25,779 nt of DNA from contig VGWY01000006.1 in the NCBI GenBank assembly GCA_016873575.1, forward strand, positions 1-25,779, given 5' to 3'. Origin of the DNA: Nitrospira sp. GTDB taxonomy: Bacteria > Nitrospirota > Thermodesulfovibrionia > Thermodesulfovibrionales > SM23-35. Each line of letters begins with the position of its first letter. The first letter of the stretch is position 1. Below the pieces are notes generated by a model, which worked only from the letters and a program-made list of their open reading frames with translations, had not been told where the DNA came from and made no database searches. Position numbers and translations under genes: made by a program. Shown here in pieces: positions 6,042 to 14,449 of the stretch.

Positions 6042-7058
6042 GTGTCTAACAAAGTTTCAAGTTTCAAGTTTCAAGTTTCAAGTAAAATTAATAACTCGTT
6101 ACTCGTTACTTGTTACTTGTTACTTTCCCTTTTTGCACTTACAGCTTTATCTGGCTGTGCGACATGGGTTGAGTTTGATAAGCTTAAGAATGACGTGACC
6201 CTGTTGAAGAAAGACGTTCTCGAACAAAAGAATGAATCATCTGTGATCAGGGAAGATCTCACCACTGTGAAAGAAACAACAACTCGTATGCGAACAGAAC
6301 AAAGCAAGGAAGCAGATGACCTCAGAAAAGAGACAAATAAACTGGTCGAAAAGACATCCAATCTCATCGGTAAAGATGAGTTCCATGCTATCAGAGAAAG
6401 TCAGACCGAAATCTATTCACGTTTGTCAGATGTATCAAAAGAGCTTCAGTTACTGATTGGTAGATTTGATGAAAACAGATACTTCACAGAAAAGACCTTG
6501 AAAGATTCAGCAACCGAAATAGAACTCATGAAGGCACAGGTCATCAATATCGAGGGGCAGATAAAAGATATCAGGGAAAAACTAAACGCAATAGACAATG
6601 CGATAAAACAACTGAAAAGCACCCCAAAGGAAGCTGAAAAAAAGGTTGAAGAACCTCAAAAAGATAAAACAAAGATGTATGAGACAGCATACGGTACCTT
6701 TGAAAAAAAGCAGTATAAAGAGGCAAGAGAAAAATTTGAGACATTCATAAAAGAATTCCCGCAGGATGAACTTACTGATAATGCACAGTTCTGGATTGCA
6801 GAGACATATTATGGAGAGAAGAATTTTGAGGATGCAATTCTTGCCTATGAGACATTATTAAAAAAATATCCTCAGAGTGAAAAGGCACCAACTGCACTGA
6901 AAAAACAGGGATTTTCATTCATAGAGATGGGTGATAAAAAAACCGGGAAGGTCATCATTGAGCAGTTGATAGAACGATACCCGAACTCGAAAGAGGCAGG
7001 TGAGGCAAAGAAAAAGATAGCGGAGATGGAGAAACAGACAAAAAAATGGAAAAAATGA
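6042..7058 (+). CDS. cpoB: CpoB/YbgF-like periplasmic TPR protein of the Tol-Pal locus
   Basis: A 338-residue protein starting with GTG (AGGAG lies 12 bases upstream, slightly far). The N-terminal segment has a lipobox-like LSGC at Cys39, so it is probably a lipoprotein. A long coiled coil covers about 45-205, rich in Lys and Glu. Three tetratricopeptide repeats cover about 212-330 (AYGTFEKKQYKEAREKFETF, FWIAETYYGEKNFEDAILAY, then KTGKVIIEQLIERYPNS). CpoB coordinates cell-wall synthesis with Tol-Pal constriction in enterobacteria; that role is assumed here from position and architecture. Oddly, the signal peptide is largely encoded by two heptamer repeat arrays (GTTTCAA and GTTACTT). It follows pal by 3 bases and overlaps moaA. 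Confidence 0.85.
   Translation: MSNKVSSFKFQVSSKINNSLLVTCYLLLSLFALTALSGCATWVEFDKLKNDVTLLKKDVLEQKNESSVIREDLTTVKETTTRMRTEQSKEADDLRKETNKLVEKTSNLIGKDEFHAIRESQTEIYSRLSDVSKELQLLIGRFDENRYFTEKTLKDSATEIELMKAQVINIEGQIKDIREKLNAIDNAIKQLKSTPKEAEKKVEEPQKDKTKMYETAYGTFEKKQYKEAREKFETFIKEFPQDELTDNAQFWIAETYYGEKNFEDAILAYETLLKKYPQSEKAPTALKKQGFSFIEMGDKKTGKVIIEQLIERYPNSKEAGEAKKKIAEMEKQTKKWKK
6054..6125 (+). repeat. Two heptamer arrays (GTTTCAA x4; GTTACTY x4), inside cpoB signal peptide
   Basis: GTTTCAA is repeated four times exactly at 6054-6081. GTTACTC followed by GTTACTT three times occupies 6098-6125. Because 7 is not a multiple of 3, the tandem units encode non-repeating short peptides. The second array encodes residues 19-28 (SLLVTCYLLL), much of the hydrophobic core of the signal peptide. 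Confidence 0.8.
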
Positions 7059-8065
7059 ATAGTCTGAAGGATGGCTTTCAACGTACTATCGACTATATGC
7101 GCATCTCTATCACAGACAGGTGTAACCTGCGGTGTATCTACTGCATGCCTCCTGACGGTCTAAACCCCATTGAGCGAAAGGAAATACTCAGTTATGAAGA
7201 AATAGTGAGGATTGTAAAGATTGCGGCAGAGATTGGTGTTAGAAAAGTACGTATCACCGGTGGGGAGCCCCTTACAAGAAAAAACATTACCTATCTTATC
7301 AAAAACATAAAAAACATACCTAGTATTGAAGACCTGAGCCTGACAACAAATGGTATACTCTTATCTCAATATGCTGAAGAATTATCTGATGCAGGCCTGG
7401 ACAGGATTAATATCAGTCTCGATTCTTTAAAGCCAGACAGATACAGAGAGATTACAAGAGGTGGAGATATTCACGATGTTCTGAAGGGTATTGAAGCTGC
7501 TGAAATTGCAGGTCTCATACCAATAAAGATAAATATGATTCCCATACGTGGAATCAATGATGATGAAATAGGGGAATTTGCAAAAATAACCCTGAATTCT
7601 CCTTACCAGGTCAGGTTTATTGAGTTCATGCCTTTTGGCACAGAAGACATGTGGAACAAGGAAAAATTTATTTCTACTGGTGAAATAAAATCAATTGTTG
7701 AAGGTATCGGTCCCCTTACTCCAGCGAAACTCAGGAAGTCAGGGCCTGCACGATATTTTCGATTCAATGGTGCTGCCGGCGTGGTTGGATTCATCAGTCC
7801 TCTCAGCAACCATTTCTGTGGGGAATGCAACCGGCTTCGTTTAACAACAACAGGGAGATTAAGGCCGTGTCTTTTCTCAGATACAGAGATAGATCTAAAA
7901 CCAGCACTTCGCGGAGGTGCGCCTGACAGTGAAATTGAACGACTCATCAAGCTCTCCATAGAGATAAAACCACAAGGCCATAACATCAGCATTCAGGACA
8001 CTGACCTCAAAAAATTGATGTATAAGAAAGAACATATAAGGTTGATGTCAAGGATCGGGGGCTAA
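7055..8065 (+). CDS. moaA: MoaA, GTP 3',8-cyclase (molybdenum cofactor biosynthesis)
   Basis: A radical-SAM enzyme that converts GTP to 3',8-cyclo-GTP, the first step of molybdopterin synthesis (with MoaC). The motif CNLRCIYC provides the N-terminal 4Fe-4S cluster ligands. The SAM-binding ITGGEPLTRKN follows. The C-terminal cluster motif is CGECNRLRLTTTGRLRPCLF, and the essential C-terminal Gly-Gly is present (SRIGG). The chosen ATG forms an ATGA overlap with the cpoB stop. An in-frame ATG nine bases earlier (7046) would add three residues; neither has a clear Shine-Dalgarno, so initiation may be coupled to cpoB. It is the last gene of the plus-strand run and is followed by a tRNA on the other strand. 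Confidence 0.93.
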   Translation: MNSLKDGFQRTIDYMRISITDRCNLRCIYCMPPDGLNPIERKEILSYEEIVRIVKIAAEIGVRKVRITGGEPLTRKNITYLIKNIKNIPSIEDLSLTTNGILLSQYAEELSDAGLDRINISLDSLKPDRYREITRGGDIHDVLKGIEAAEIAGLIPIKINMIPIRGINDDEIGEFAKITLNSPYQVRFIEFMPFGTEDMWNKEKFISTGEIKSIVEGIGPLTPAKLRKSGPARYFRFNGAAGVVGFISPLSNHFCGECNRLRLTTTGRLRPCLFSDTEIDLKPALRGGAPDSEIERLIKLSIEIKPQGHNISIQDTDLKKLMYKKEHIRLMSRIGG

Positions 8066-8079
8066 GTCTATGAGATTTC

Positions 8080-8159
<80 letters not shown>

Positions 8160-8210
8160 ATGAAATAATAAAAATCCATTTACTATAAAGTCAAGCATAC
8201 TTTCTGCCCA

Positions 8211-8969
8211 ATGAATCCATACATAAAAAAAAGAATACTAAAGAAATATAGCACAGTCTCTGAGGAGATAGAAGATTATATTGCTGTCGAGAAAAAACTC
8301 AGGGTCTTTGTTAACGAAAAAGAGGTTATAAGTCTCTATTGCACACCTCTTATGCTAAAGGAATTAGTAACGGGTCTTTTTTTGACAGAAGGGATATTAA
8401 CAGAAAAACCTTTGCCTGATGAGATAAAAATAACATACGGAGATGAAATCAGGGTTGACATCTTTGTTGCTGGAAATCTCTTAACAGAAGGTATTCCCAC
8501 CTCTCGTTGCCTGGCCGGGATCACTTTTGATAAAAAAAGGCATTTCGAAAAGGTTCAGGATAATTTTTCTATTCCATGTGAAGCCATAAAATCAATCTTC
8601 AATGAATTCCAGCAGAAATCTGAGTTCTTCAAACTGACAGGTTGTTTTCACAGTGCCGCACTTTCAGATGACAAAAAAATTCTTGCCTTCGCAGAGGATA
8701 TTGGCAGACACAATGCGGTTGATAAGGTAATAGGATATTGTATCCTTGAAAATATCCCATTTATCGAGAAAATGATGGTTGTAAGCTGTCGCCTCTCCTC
8801 AGAGATTGTATCAAAATGCTCAAGATGGGGTATCCCGATAGTTGCAAGCAGGGCTGCGGCAACAGATCTTGCAATTGATATAGCCGAAAAATCAGGTATT
8901 ACCCTTATCGGGTTTGCGAGGGGAGACAGAATGAATGTCTATACAAATGCACAGAGAATCATTTCGTAA
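8211..8969 (+). CDS. fdhD: FdhD-family formate dehydrogenase accessory sulfurtransferase
   Basis: A 252-residue FdhD family protein, which transfers sulfur to the Mo/W-bis-MGD cofactor so that formate dehydrogenase becomes active. Family features are EDIGRHNAVDKVIGY (about 162-176), SRLSSEIVSKC-type and PIVASRAAATDLAIDIAEKSGITLIGFARGDRMNVYT near the end. The usual CxxC loop is reduced to one Cys (Cys100 in TSRCLAG). The conserved TGGTHAA-like motif reads TGCFHSAA, introducing Cys145. No Shine-Dalgarno is visible; TATAAA at 8184-8189 would give a very short leader. No formate dehydrogenase gene is in the window; nearby moaA fits a molybdoenzyme theme. Confidence 0.88.
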   Translation: MNPYIKKRILKKYSTVSEEIEDYIAVEKKLRVFVNEKEVISLYCTPLMLKELVTGLFLTEGILTEKPLPDEIKITYGDEIRVDIFVAGNLLTEGIPTSRCLAGITFDKKRHFEKVQDNFSIPCEAIKSIFNEFQQKSEFFKLTGCFHSAALSDDKKILAFAEDIGRHNAVDKVIGYCILENIPFIEKMMVVSCRLSSEIVSKCSRWGIPIVASRAAATDLAIDIAEKSGITLIGFARGDRMNVYTNAQRIIS

Positions 8970-8970
8970 A

Positions 8971-9033
8971 AGTCCAAATGTCAAAATCCAAATACCAAAA
9001 ATATTTGATATTTGAGCTTTGATATCTGACATT
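8971..9033. repeat. Heptamer array with inverted halves between convergent genes
   Basis: Nine 7-base units run without a break: AGTCCAA, ATGTCAA, AATCCAA, ATACCAA, AAATATT, TGATATT, TGAGCTT, TGATATC, TGACATT. The left units end in CAA and the right units begin with TGA, so the array folds on itself (ATGTCA at 8978-8983 pairs with TGACAT at 9027-9032). It fills the whole gap between fdhD and the convergent pilR gene and may act as a bidirectional transcription end. Confidence 0.65.
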
Positions 9034-9041
9034 AATGAGCA

Positions 9042-10406
9042 TTACTTGATTCCATATTTCTGCAGTCTGTGCCGGAATGACCTGAAAGATAGGTTGAGAA
9101 GCCTTGCAGCCTCTGTCTTGACACCGTTCGCCTTTTTGAGTGCCTTGAGAAGATATTTCTTTTCGATATCCTCGATAAGAGTATCAATCTGAATACCTTC
9201 TTCAGTAAGGTCCTGAATCTCTTTGAGTTCATCTGCATATTCAGTTATCTCAGGTGGCAGTTCTGCCGGGGTTATATGTTCTTTGTCTGTAAGAAGAGAA
9301 ACCCGTTCAATAACATTTTCAAGCTCCCTGACATTCCCCTCCCATGGATGATCCATCAATATCCTCATTGCCTCTGGAGTAATCTTTTTGGGATGGTCAG
9401 ATGTCTTTCTGAGAAAATGGTTCACGAGCAAAGGGATATCCTCCTTTCTTTCTCTGAGAGGAGGGACATGTAAAGGGACGACATTCAATCTATAATACAG
9501 GTCATCCCTGAACCTGCCCGATGCTATCTCATCTTTTATATCCTTATTTGTAGCTGATATAACCCTTACATCAACCTTGATATCAGTCGTCCCACCAACA
9601 CGCCTGAATATCCCGTTTTCAAGAACCCTCAGAAGCTTTGCCTGAAGATTCATTGGCATCTCACAGATCTCATCAAGAAAGATACTTCCACCATCTGCTA
9701 TTTCAAATAAACCCTGTTTGTTGTATAGTGCACCGGTAAATGAACCCTTCATGTGTCCAAAGAGTTCTGATTCAAGTAATCCTTCAGGGAATGTCGCACA
9801 GTTTATGGTGACAAAATTCCTTTCCTTTCTATGACTGAGGTTATGGAGGGCTGTCGCAAATAGTTCTTTCCCTGAACCACTCTCGCCCATTATCAAAACA
9901 TTCGAGTTGCTCTGCGCGATCCTCGGAATAAGTTTAAATAATTCCTGCATCTTCTCACTTTGTCCGATAATATTTTCGAGTGTATATGATGTCCTTACCT
10001 TCTCCCTTAAGAGCATGACCTCTTGACTTAACTTCTTCTTCTCGATTGCTTTTTTTAAAATTAATCTGATTTCGTCTATCTTAAAGGGTTTATGAATGTA
10101 GTCATAGGCACCCAGTTTCATTGCTTCAATCGCTGACTCTGTTGTGCCAAATGCAGTTATCATAATCACGATAGTATCCGGGGATATCTCTTTTGCTTTT
10201 TTCAGGATTTCAAAACCGTCAGCCCGTGGCATCTTGATGTCTGTTATGACAAGGTCAAAGATATCTTTCGTAATGTATGAGAGTCCTTCAAGTCCGTCAG
10301 ATGACGTGACTACCTCGTAGTTTTCTCCCTCAAGGAGAATCTTGAGAACCTCCCGCATACTCTTTTCATCTTCTACGATAAGTATCTTTCCTTTACGCTT
10401 TTGCAT
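9042..10406 (-). CDS. pilR: Sigma-54-dependent response regulator, PilR/NtrC type
   Basis: A 454-residue regulator. The receiver domain is at 6-120, with acidic pocket E12/D13, phospho-acceptor Asp56 (LVITDIKMP), Thr84 and Lys106. The AAA+ domain is at about 145-370, with Walker A GESGSGKE (174-181), the sigma-54 contact loop GSFTGA (221-226, a Ser variant of GAFTGA), and Walker B GSIFLDEI (240-247). A Fis-type helix-turn-helix lies at the C-terminus (KTEAARLLNLSFRSFRHRLQKYG). The frame is open for 24 more codons upstream, but that part is inside pilS and not receiver-like, so ATG 10406 is chosen. It overlaps the pilS end by 14 bases. It would activate sigma-54 promoters, probably for pili given its neighbours. 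Confidence 0.88.
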   Translation of the reverse strand: MQKRKGKILIVEDEKSMREVLKILLEGENYEVVTSSDGLEGLSYITKDIFDLVITDIKMPRADGFEILKKAKEISPDTIVIMITAFGTTESAIEAMKLGAYDYIHKPFKIDEIRLILKKAIEKKKLSQEVMLLREKVRTSYTLENIIGQSEKMQELFKLIPRIAQSNSNVLIMGESGSGKELFATALHNLSHRKERNFVTINCATFPEGLLESELFGHMKGSFTGALYNKQGLFEIADGGSIFLDEICEMPMNLQAKLLRVLENGIFRRVGGTTDIKVDVRVISATNKDIKDEIASGRFRDDLYYRLNVVPLHVPPLRERKEDIPLLVNHFLRKTSDHPKKITPEAMRILMDHPWEGNVRELENVIERVSLLTDKEHITPAELPPEITEYADELKEIQDLTEEGIQIDTLIEDIEKKYLLKALKKANGVKTEAARLLNLSFRSFRHRLQKYGIK

Positions 10407-11991
10407 ATACACTCGGTAATATAACCTTAAATGTTGTTCCAATCTCACAGTCGCTCTCCACCTGGATATTGCCGGCATGTTCTTCCACTATCCTGTAAGC
10501 TATGGGGAGTCCGAGACCGGTGCCATTCTCCTTGGTAGTGAAAAAAGGATAAAAGATCCTTTCCATATCATGTTTGTCAATGCCGACTCCTGAATCCTTG
10601 AACAGTATTTCTACAGCACTGCCGGTATTCTTTGTATTGACTGTGAGTTTGCCTCCTTCAGGCATTGCCTCTATTGCATTTATCCCGAGATTCCAGAATA
10701 CCTGCCGCATCTTCTGGGGATCTGCATTGACCTCGAGTCTGCCAGTATATTCTGTACGTATTGAAATATTGCCTTTATTCTGTTCAGCGTGTTTCAGTAG
10801 TTCTACTGTCTCATCAATAATGCTGTGGAGGTCAAACCGTTCAAAGGCTGGCGGGGTAGGCCTCGAATAGGTAAGGAAATCAGTTATGATGCGGTTAAGC
10901 CGTCCCATCTCTTTCAGAGCTATATCCATCAGTTTCTCCTTCTGGTGCTGGGGCATCGTATCCTCTTTCAGCATCTCTACAGACCCCTTTAAAGAGGCAA
11001 GGGGATTTCTGATCTCATGTGCAATATTTGATGAAAGCTCTCCTATTGCTGCCCATTTCTCTCTCTTCTTCATTTCTGATTCAAGCCTCTTGAGCTCTGT
11101 AAGGTCCTGGAATATCCCTATATAGCCTGTATTATTTCCACTTAAGTCCCTGAGTGGAGAGATATTAAACCCGATTACCTTCTGTGCGCCATTAACACTG
11201 ATAAGTTCCTCCCTTCGACCATTCACAAAAGGAAGCGAAAAGAATGACAGGACATTATCTATCCTCATGCCTATAACAGCATCCCTGTTGATACCTGTTA
11301 TCCTTTCAGCGGAACGATTGAAGATTAAGACATTCCCCTGTATATCTGTGGTAAATAGACCACTTGGCAGGCTTTCTATGACCTCCTTGTTGAAAAAATC
11401 GAGGTCTCGCAAATCCGTATCCTTCTCTTCAAGTCTTTTTGCTGTCTTTTCAAGCCGTGATGAGAGATAGCCACTGAGATATGCCACAAGATAAAAGGAG
11501 GTTATATGCACAAATATATTATAGAGGTAAGCCTTTTCACCCATTATACTCTCGACAGAGAGAGGCAAAAACCTGTAAAACTGAAGAGTCACCAGTGTCC
11601 CATAGAGGATGCTGCTGAGTGTTGCTATGATGTACCCTGCCCTCTTATGTAATACAATACTTGATGAGATAACTGTCAGGATCAGAGTAAATGAAAACCA
11701 GCTATCAATGCCACCTGAGATATAAATAAGGATGGTTTCAAAAATCACATCAAGCACTAACTGGGTATATGCAAATGCAACGAGATTCTTAATCCTTTCG
11801 AATAACAGCGAATACATAATCGTAAGGCAGTAAAGAGAGATAATAAGATAGAAGAGTGCATGTGGATAAGGAAATTTTTCATATCCTGCCTTCAACAAGA
11901 ATGGTGAACCGAGGAGAAGGGTAACAAAGACAGCCCTGAAAACTATCAGGGCTTTGATTTTTATTTTTAAAGAATCGGTATTCTCTAACAT
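10393..11991 (-). CDS. pilS: Membrane sensor histidine kinase, PilS type
   Basis: A 532-residue kinase. About six hydrophobic helices occupy residues 15-178 with little periplasmic sequence. A PAS domain is at about 200-300 (LPSGLFTTDIQGNVLIFN). The HisKA motif has phospho-acceptor His325 (SSNIAHEIRNPLASLKGS). The HATPase domain has an N box near NLGINAIEAM, G1 DSGVGI, F box FYPFFTTK and G2 GTGLGLPIAYRIVEEH. The six-helix, PAS, kinase layout matches PilS, which senses pilin in the membrane and controls PilR. The adjacent pilR and pilBTC support this, although a general NtrB-like role cannot be excluded. No clear Shine-Dalgarno precedes the ATG. Confidence 0.85.
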   Translation of the reverse strand: MLENTDSLKIKIKALIVFRAVFVTLLLGSPFLLKAGYEKFPYPHALFYLIISLYCLTIMYSLLFERIKNLVAFAYTQLVLDVIFETILIYISGGIDSWFSFTLILTVISSSIVLHKRAGYIIATLSSILYGTLVTLQFYRFLPLSVESIMGEKAYLYNIFVHITSFYLVAYLSGYLSSRLEKTAKRLEEKDTDLRDLDFFNKEVIESLPSGLFTTDIQGNVLIFNRSAERITGINRDAVIGMRIDNVLSFFSLPFVNGRREELISVNGAQKVIGFNISPLRDLSGNNTGYIGIFQDLTELKRLESEMKKREKWAAIGELSSNIAHEIRNPLASLKGSVEMLKEDTMPQHQKEKLMDIALKEMGRLNRIITDFLTYSRPTPPAFERFDLHSIIDETVELLKHAEQNKGNISIRTEYTGRLEVNADPQKMRQVFWNLGINAIEAMPEGGKLTVNTKNTGSAVEILFKDSGVGIDKHDMERIFYPFFTTKENGTGLGLPIAYRIVEEHAGNIQVESDCEIGTTFKVILPSVYAKA

Positions 11992-12060
11992 ATCTTTTTT
12001 ATTTTAGGTTCATAACCAAAAAGTTGCAACAAGGAAAGAGGGTCATGCGGTATATAAGCA

Positions 12061-12112
12061 GGGGTCAAGGATTCAAGTGTTCAAGTGTTTTTTTACTGGA
12101 ATCCTTGACCCC
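12061..12112. repeat. 14-bp perfect stem-loop (GGGGTCAAGGATTC) between pilC and pilS
   Basis: Positions 12061-12074 are exactly complementary to 12099-12112, with a 24-base loop containing TTCAAGTG twice (8-base period). More CTTGA/CCCC-rich sequence follows to 12127. It lies in the 136-base gap between the end of pilC and the start of pilS (minus strand). No T-run follows on the minus strand. It could be a dispersed repeat that also attenuates transcription into pilSR. Confidence 0.55.
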
Positions 12113-12127
12113 TCGACCCCTTGAATC

Positions 12128-13336
12128 CTATTTTATAAGTGTGATCAGTTTAAATATCGGCATATACATGGAAATAACGATAAAACCGATAGTTGTTCCA
12201 AGAAAAACCATAAGGATAGGCTCAATCATTGCGGTAAGGTTTGACACTGCTGCATCCACTTCATCGTCATAGAAATCTGCAATCTTGCCAAGCATTGCAT
12301 CAAGCGCACCTGTAGATTCACCGACTGCTATCATATGCGAGACCATCGGGGGGAATATCTTTGCCTTTGTAATAGGTTCGGCAAGCGTCTTTCCTCCGAC
12401 TACTTCAGCTCTCACTTCCATAATCGCCTTTTCATGGACCTTATTGCCGGATGTCTTCGCTGTTATTTCAAGGCCGTCCAATATCGGCACACCACTGCTG
12501 ACGAGTGTTCCAAGTGTCCTTGTGAATTTTGCAACAGCAACCTTATTGAGGAGGACACCAACGATAGGAAGCTTCAGTAATATCGCATCTGTTACCATTT
12601 TCCCTTTTTCTGTCCTGCGGAACTGAATGATAAAAATGATAGTGGCAATAATTGTCCCCAGAACAATAAGTCCTCCTATTCCTGCGAGAAAATTGCTGAT
12701 TGTAATTACAATTTTTGTGGGAATCGGCAGGGTCCCCCCGAGAGAAGAAAACATCCTTGAAAATGTCGGGATAACAAAGACCATGATGATAGCAATGACC
12801 ATGATGGCAACAGTTATGACAACAGACGGATAAACCATTGCCCCTTTAACCTTTTTCTTCAGTTTCATTGACTTTTCAATATATGCTGCTAACCTGTTCA
12901 GGATCGTATCGAGGATACCACCAGCCTCACCAGCAGCAACCATATTTGCATACAATTCAGTAAATACCCTGGGGTGTTTTTTGAGGGCATCTGCATATGT
13001 TGATCCTGATTCAACATCTGTCTTGACCTGTACCAACACCCTGCTTAATGCCTTGTTTTCAACCTGCGTGGAGAGTATATCAAGTGCCTGTACAAGAGGA
13101 AGTCCTGCATCGATCATGGTAGCAAACTGGCGTGTGAAGACGACAATATCCTTGTCCTTTATCCTTCCTCCAAGGCCGAATATACGCTTCTTCTTTGCCT
13201 TCTCACTGACAGCGGTAGGAACAATATTCCTCCTCCTGAGTTCTGTAATGACCTCATCTTTTGTGCCAGCAGTGATTTCTCCTGATTCAACAGTACCTCT
13301 TGGTGTCTTACCAGCCCATTCAAATACTGTAGCCAT
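12128..13336 (-). CDS. pilC: PilC, inner-membrane platform protein of the type IV pilus
   Basis: A 402-residue type II secretion F-domain protein. The N-terminal cytoplasmic part (MATVFEWAGKTPRGTVESGE) is followed by two T2SSF domains at about 67-190 and 270-393. Signature segments include FTRQFATMIDAGLPLVQALDIL in the first and FTRTLGTLVSSGVPILDGLEI in the second. Membrane helices are near 168-193, 215-240 and at the C-terminus (IEPILMVFLGTTIGFIVISMYMPIF). PilC transmits motor ATPase motion to the pilin fibre. GAAGGGGA precedes the ATG. It follows pilT by 14 bases in the same transcription unit. Confidence 0.93.
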   Translation of the reverse strand: MATVFEWAGKTPRGTVESGEITAGTKDEVITELRRRNIVPTAVSEKAKKKRIFGLGGRIKDKDIVVFTRQFATMIDAGLPLVQALDILSTQVENKALSRVLVQVKTDVESGSTYADALKKHPRVFTELYANMVAAGEAGGILDTILNRLAAYIEKSMKLKKKVKGAMVYPSVVITVAIMVIAIIMVFVIPTFSRMFSSLGGTLPIPTKIVITISNFLAGIGGLIVLGTIIATIIFIIQFRRTEKGKMVTDAILLKLPIVGVLLNKVAVAKFTRTLGTLVSSGVPILDGLEITAKTSGNKVHEKAIMEVRAEVVGGKTLAEPITKAKIFPPMVSHMIAVGESTGALDAMLGKIADFYDDEVDAAVSNLTAMIEPILMVFLGTTIGFIVISMYMPIFKLITLIK

Positions 13337-13350
13337 TGTTTATCCCCTTC

Positions 13351-14433
13351 TCATACCAGGGTAGCTGCAACCCCCTTCTGAATCATTGAAATTAGCTCAT
13401 CAGGCATGTACGATCTTCCGATCGCATCCTCATATGATATGAGCCCCTTTAAATAAAGTCCATTGAGTGACTGGTTCAAGGTCTGCATCCCGAATTTTGC
13501 CTGACCAGTCTGCATCATTGAATACATCTGATGCACCTTATCCTCCCTTATCAGATTTCTTATAGCTGGATTTGGTAATAACAGCTCTACTGCGATAACC
13601 CTTCCCTGCCCGGATTTCTTAGCGATGAGCTGTTGGGCAAGGATACCCTCAAGGACAAAAGAGAGCTGAACCCTTATCTGTTCCTGCTGATGAGGGGGGA
13701 ATACATCAATGATACGGTTTATTGTCTGCACCGCAGAATTTGTATGCAATGTAGCCAAGGTTAAATGACCTGTCTCTGCGACAGTCAGGGCTGCCTCTAT
13801 TGTCTCGAGGTCACGCATCTCACCGATGAGCACGACATCAGGATCCTGCCTCAGGATATATCTCAGGGCAGCTTTAAATGAACTGGTATCAGCATTCACC
13901 TCTCTCTGGTTTATCAAGCATTTCTTGTGTTGATGAAGATATTCTATGGGATCTTCCACTGTTATGATATGGTCACTTCTCTCTGAGTTTATCTTGTCGA
14001 TCATTGCAGCGAGTGTTGTAGATTTACCACTTCCCGTGGGTCCTGTAACAAGGATGAGACCACGCGGTTTTTTTACAATCTCATACATAATCTCTGGTAA
14101 ACCGAGCTCTTTAAAACTTCTAATTTCGAACGGTATTGTCCTGAATGCTCCGGCTACCGCTCCTCTCTGCATAAAGATATTTGCCCTGAACCTGCTCAAA
14201 CCCTTAACGCCAAAAGAAAGGTCAAGCTCATTATTTTCCTCAAATTTGTGTTTTTGTGCTTCGGTCAGTATACTGTAGCAAAGCGCCTTTGTATCTGTAG
14301 GGGTCAGGTGTGGATGATCAATAAGCATAAGTTTTCCATCAATCCTTAGCCTTGGTGGAGTTCCTGTTGTGATATGTAGATCCGAGGCACCTCTTTCTAT
14401 CATGATGTTCAATAAATCATAAAGAGTAGCCAT
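13351..14433 (-). CDS. pilT: PilT, type IV pilus retraction ATPase
   Basis: A 360-residue GspE/PilT family ATPase. Walker A GPTGSGKS is at 131-138, the Asp box (TVEDPIEYLHQHK) at about 158-170, Walker B DPDVVLIGE at 197-205, and the His box (TGHLTLATLHTN) at about 221-232. The AIRNLIRE motif (290-297), typical of PilT and needed for retraction in studied members, is present and separates it from PilB. GGAGGCGGAG precedes the ATG. It lies 16 bases after pilB. Confidence 0.94.
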   Translation of the reverse strand: MATLYDLLNIMIERGASDLHITTGTPPRLRIDGKLMLIDHPHLTPTDTKALCYSILTEAQKHKFEENNELDLSFGVKGLSRFRANIFMQRGAVAGAFRTIPFEIRSFKELGLPEIMYEIVKKPRGLILVTGPTGSGKSTTLAAMIDKINSERSDHIITVEDPIEYLHQHKKCLINQREVNADTSSFKAALRYILRQDPDVVLIGEMRDLETIEAALTVAETGHLTLATLHTNSAVQTINRIIDVFPPHQQEQIRVQLSFVLEGILAQQLIAKKSGQGRVIAVELLLPNPAIRNLIREDKVHQMYSMMQTGQAKFGMQTLNQSLNGLYLKGLISYEDAIGRSYMPDELISMIQKGVAATLV

Positions 14434-14449
14434 GTTTAACTCCGCCTCC

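Noticed and set aside
6054..6125. Possible CRISPR-like array
   Set aside because: The units are 7 bases with no spacers, and no cas genes are present. These are simple tandem heptamers.
9741..9746. GSFTGA instead of GAFTGA in the PilR sigma-54 contact loop as a sign of lost function
   Set aside because: The Ser variant keeps the FTGA core and is, to my knowledge, compatible with sigma-54 activation, so it is not strong evidence of inactivity.
10407..10478. N-terminal 24-codon extension of pilR
   Set aside because: The extension lies inside the pilS coding region and does not resemble a receiver domain; ATG 10406 gives a normal N-terminus.
12024..12272. Plus-strand open frames over the pilC region
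   Set aside because: They are antisense shadows of pilC and of the hairpin gap, without protein features.
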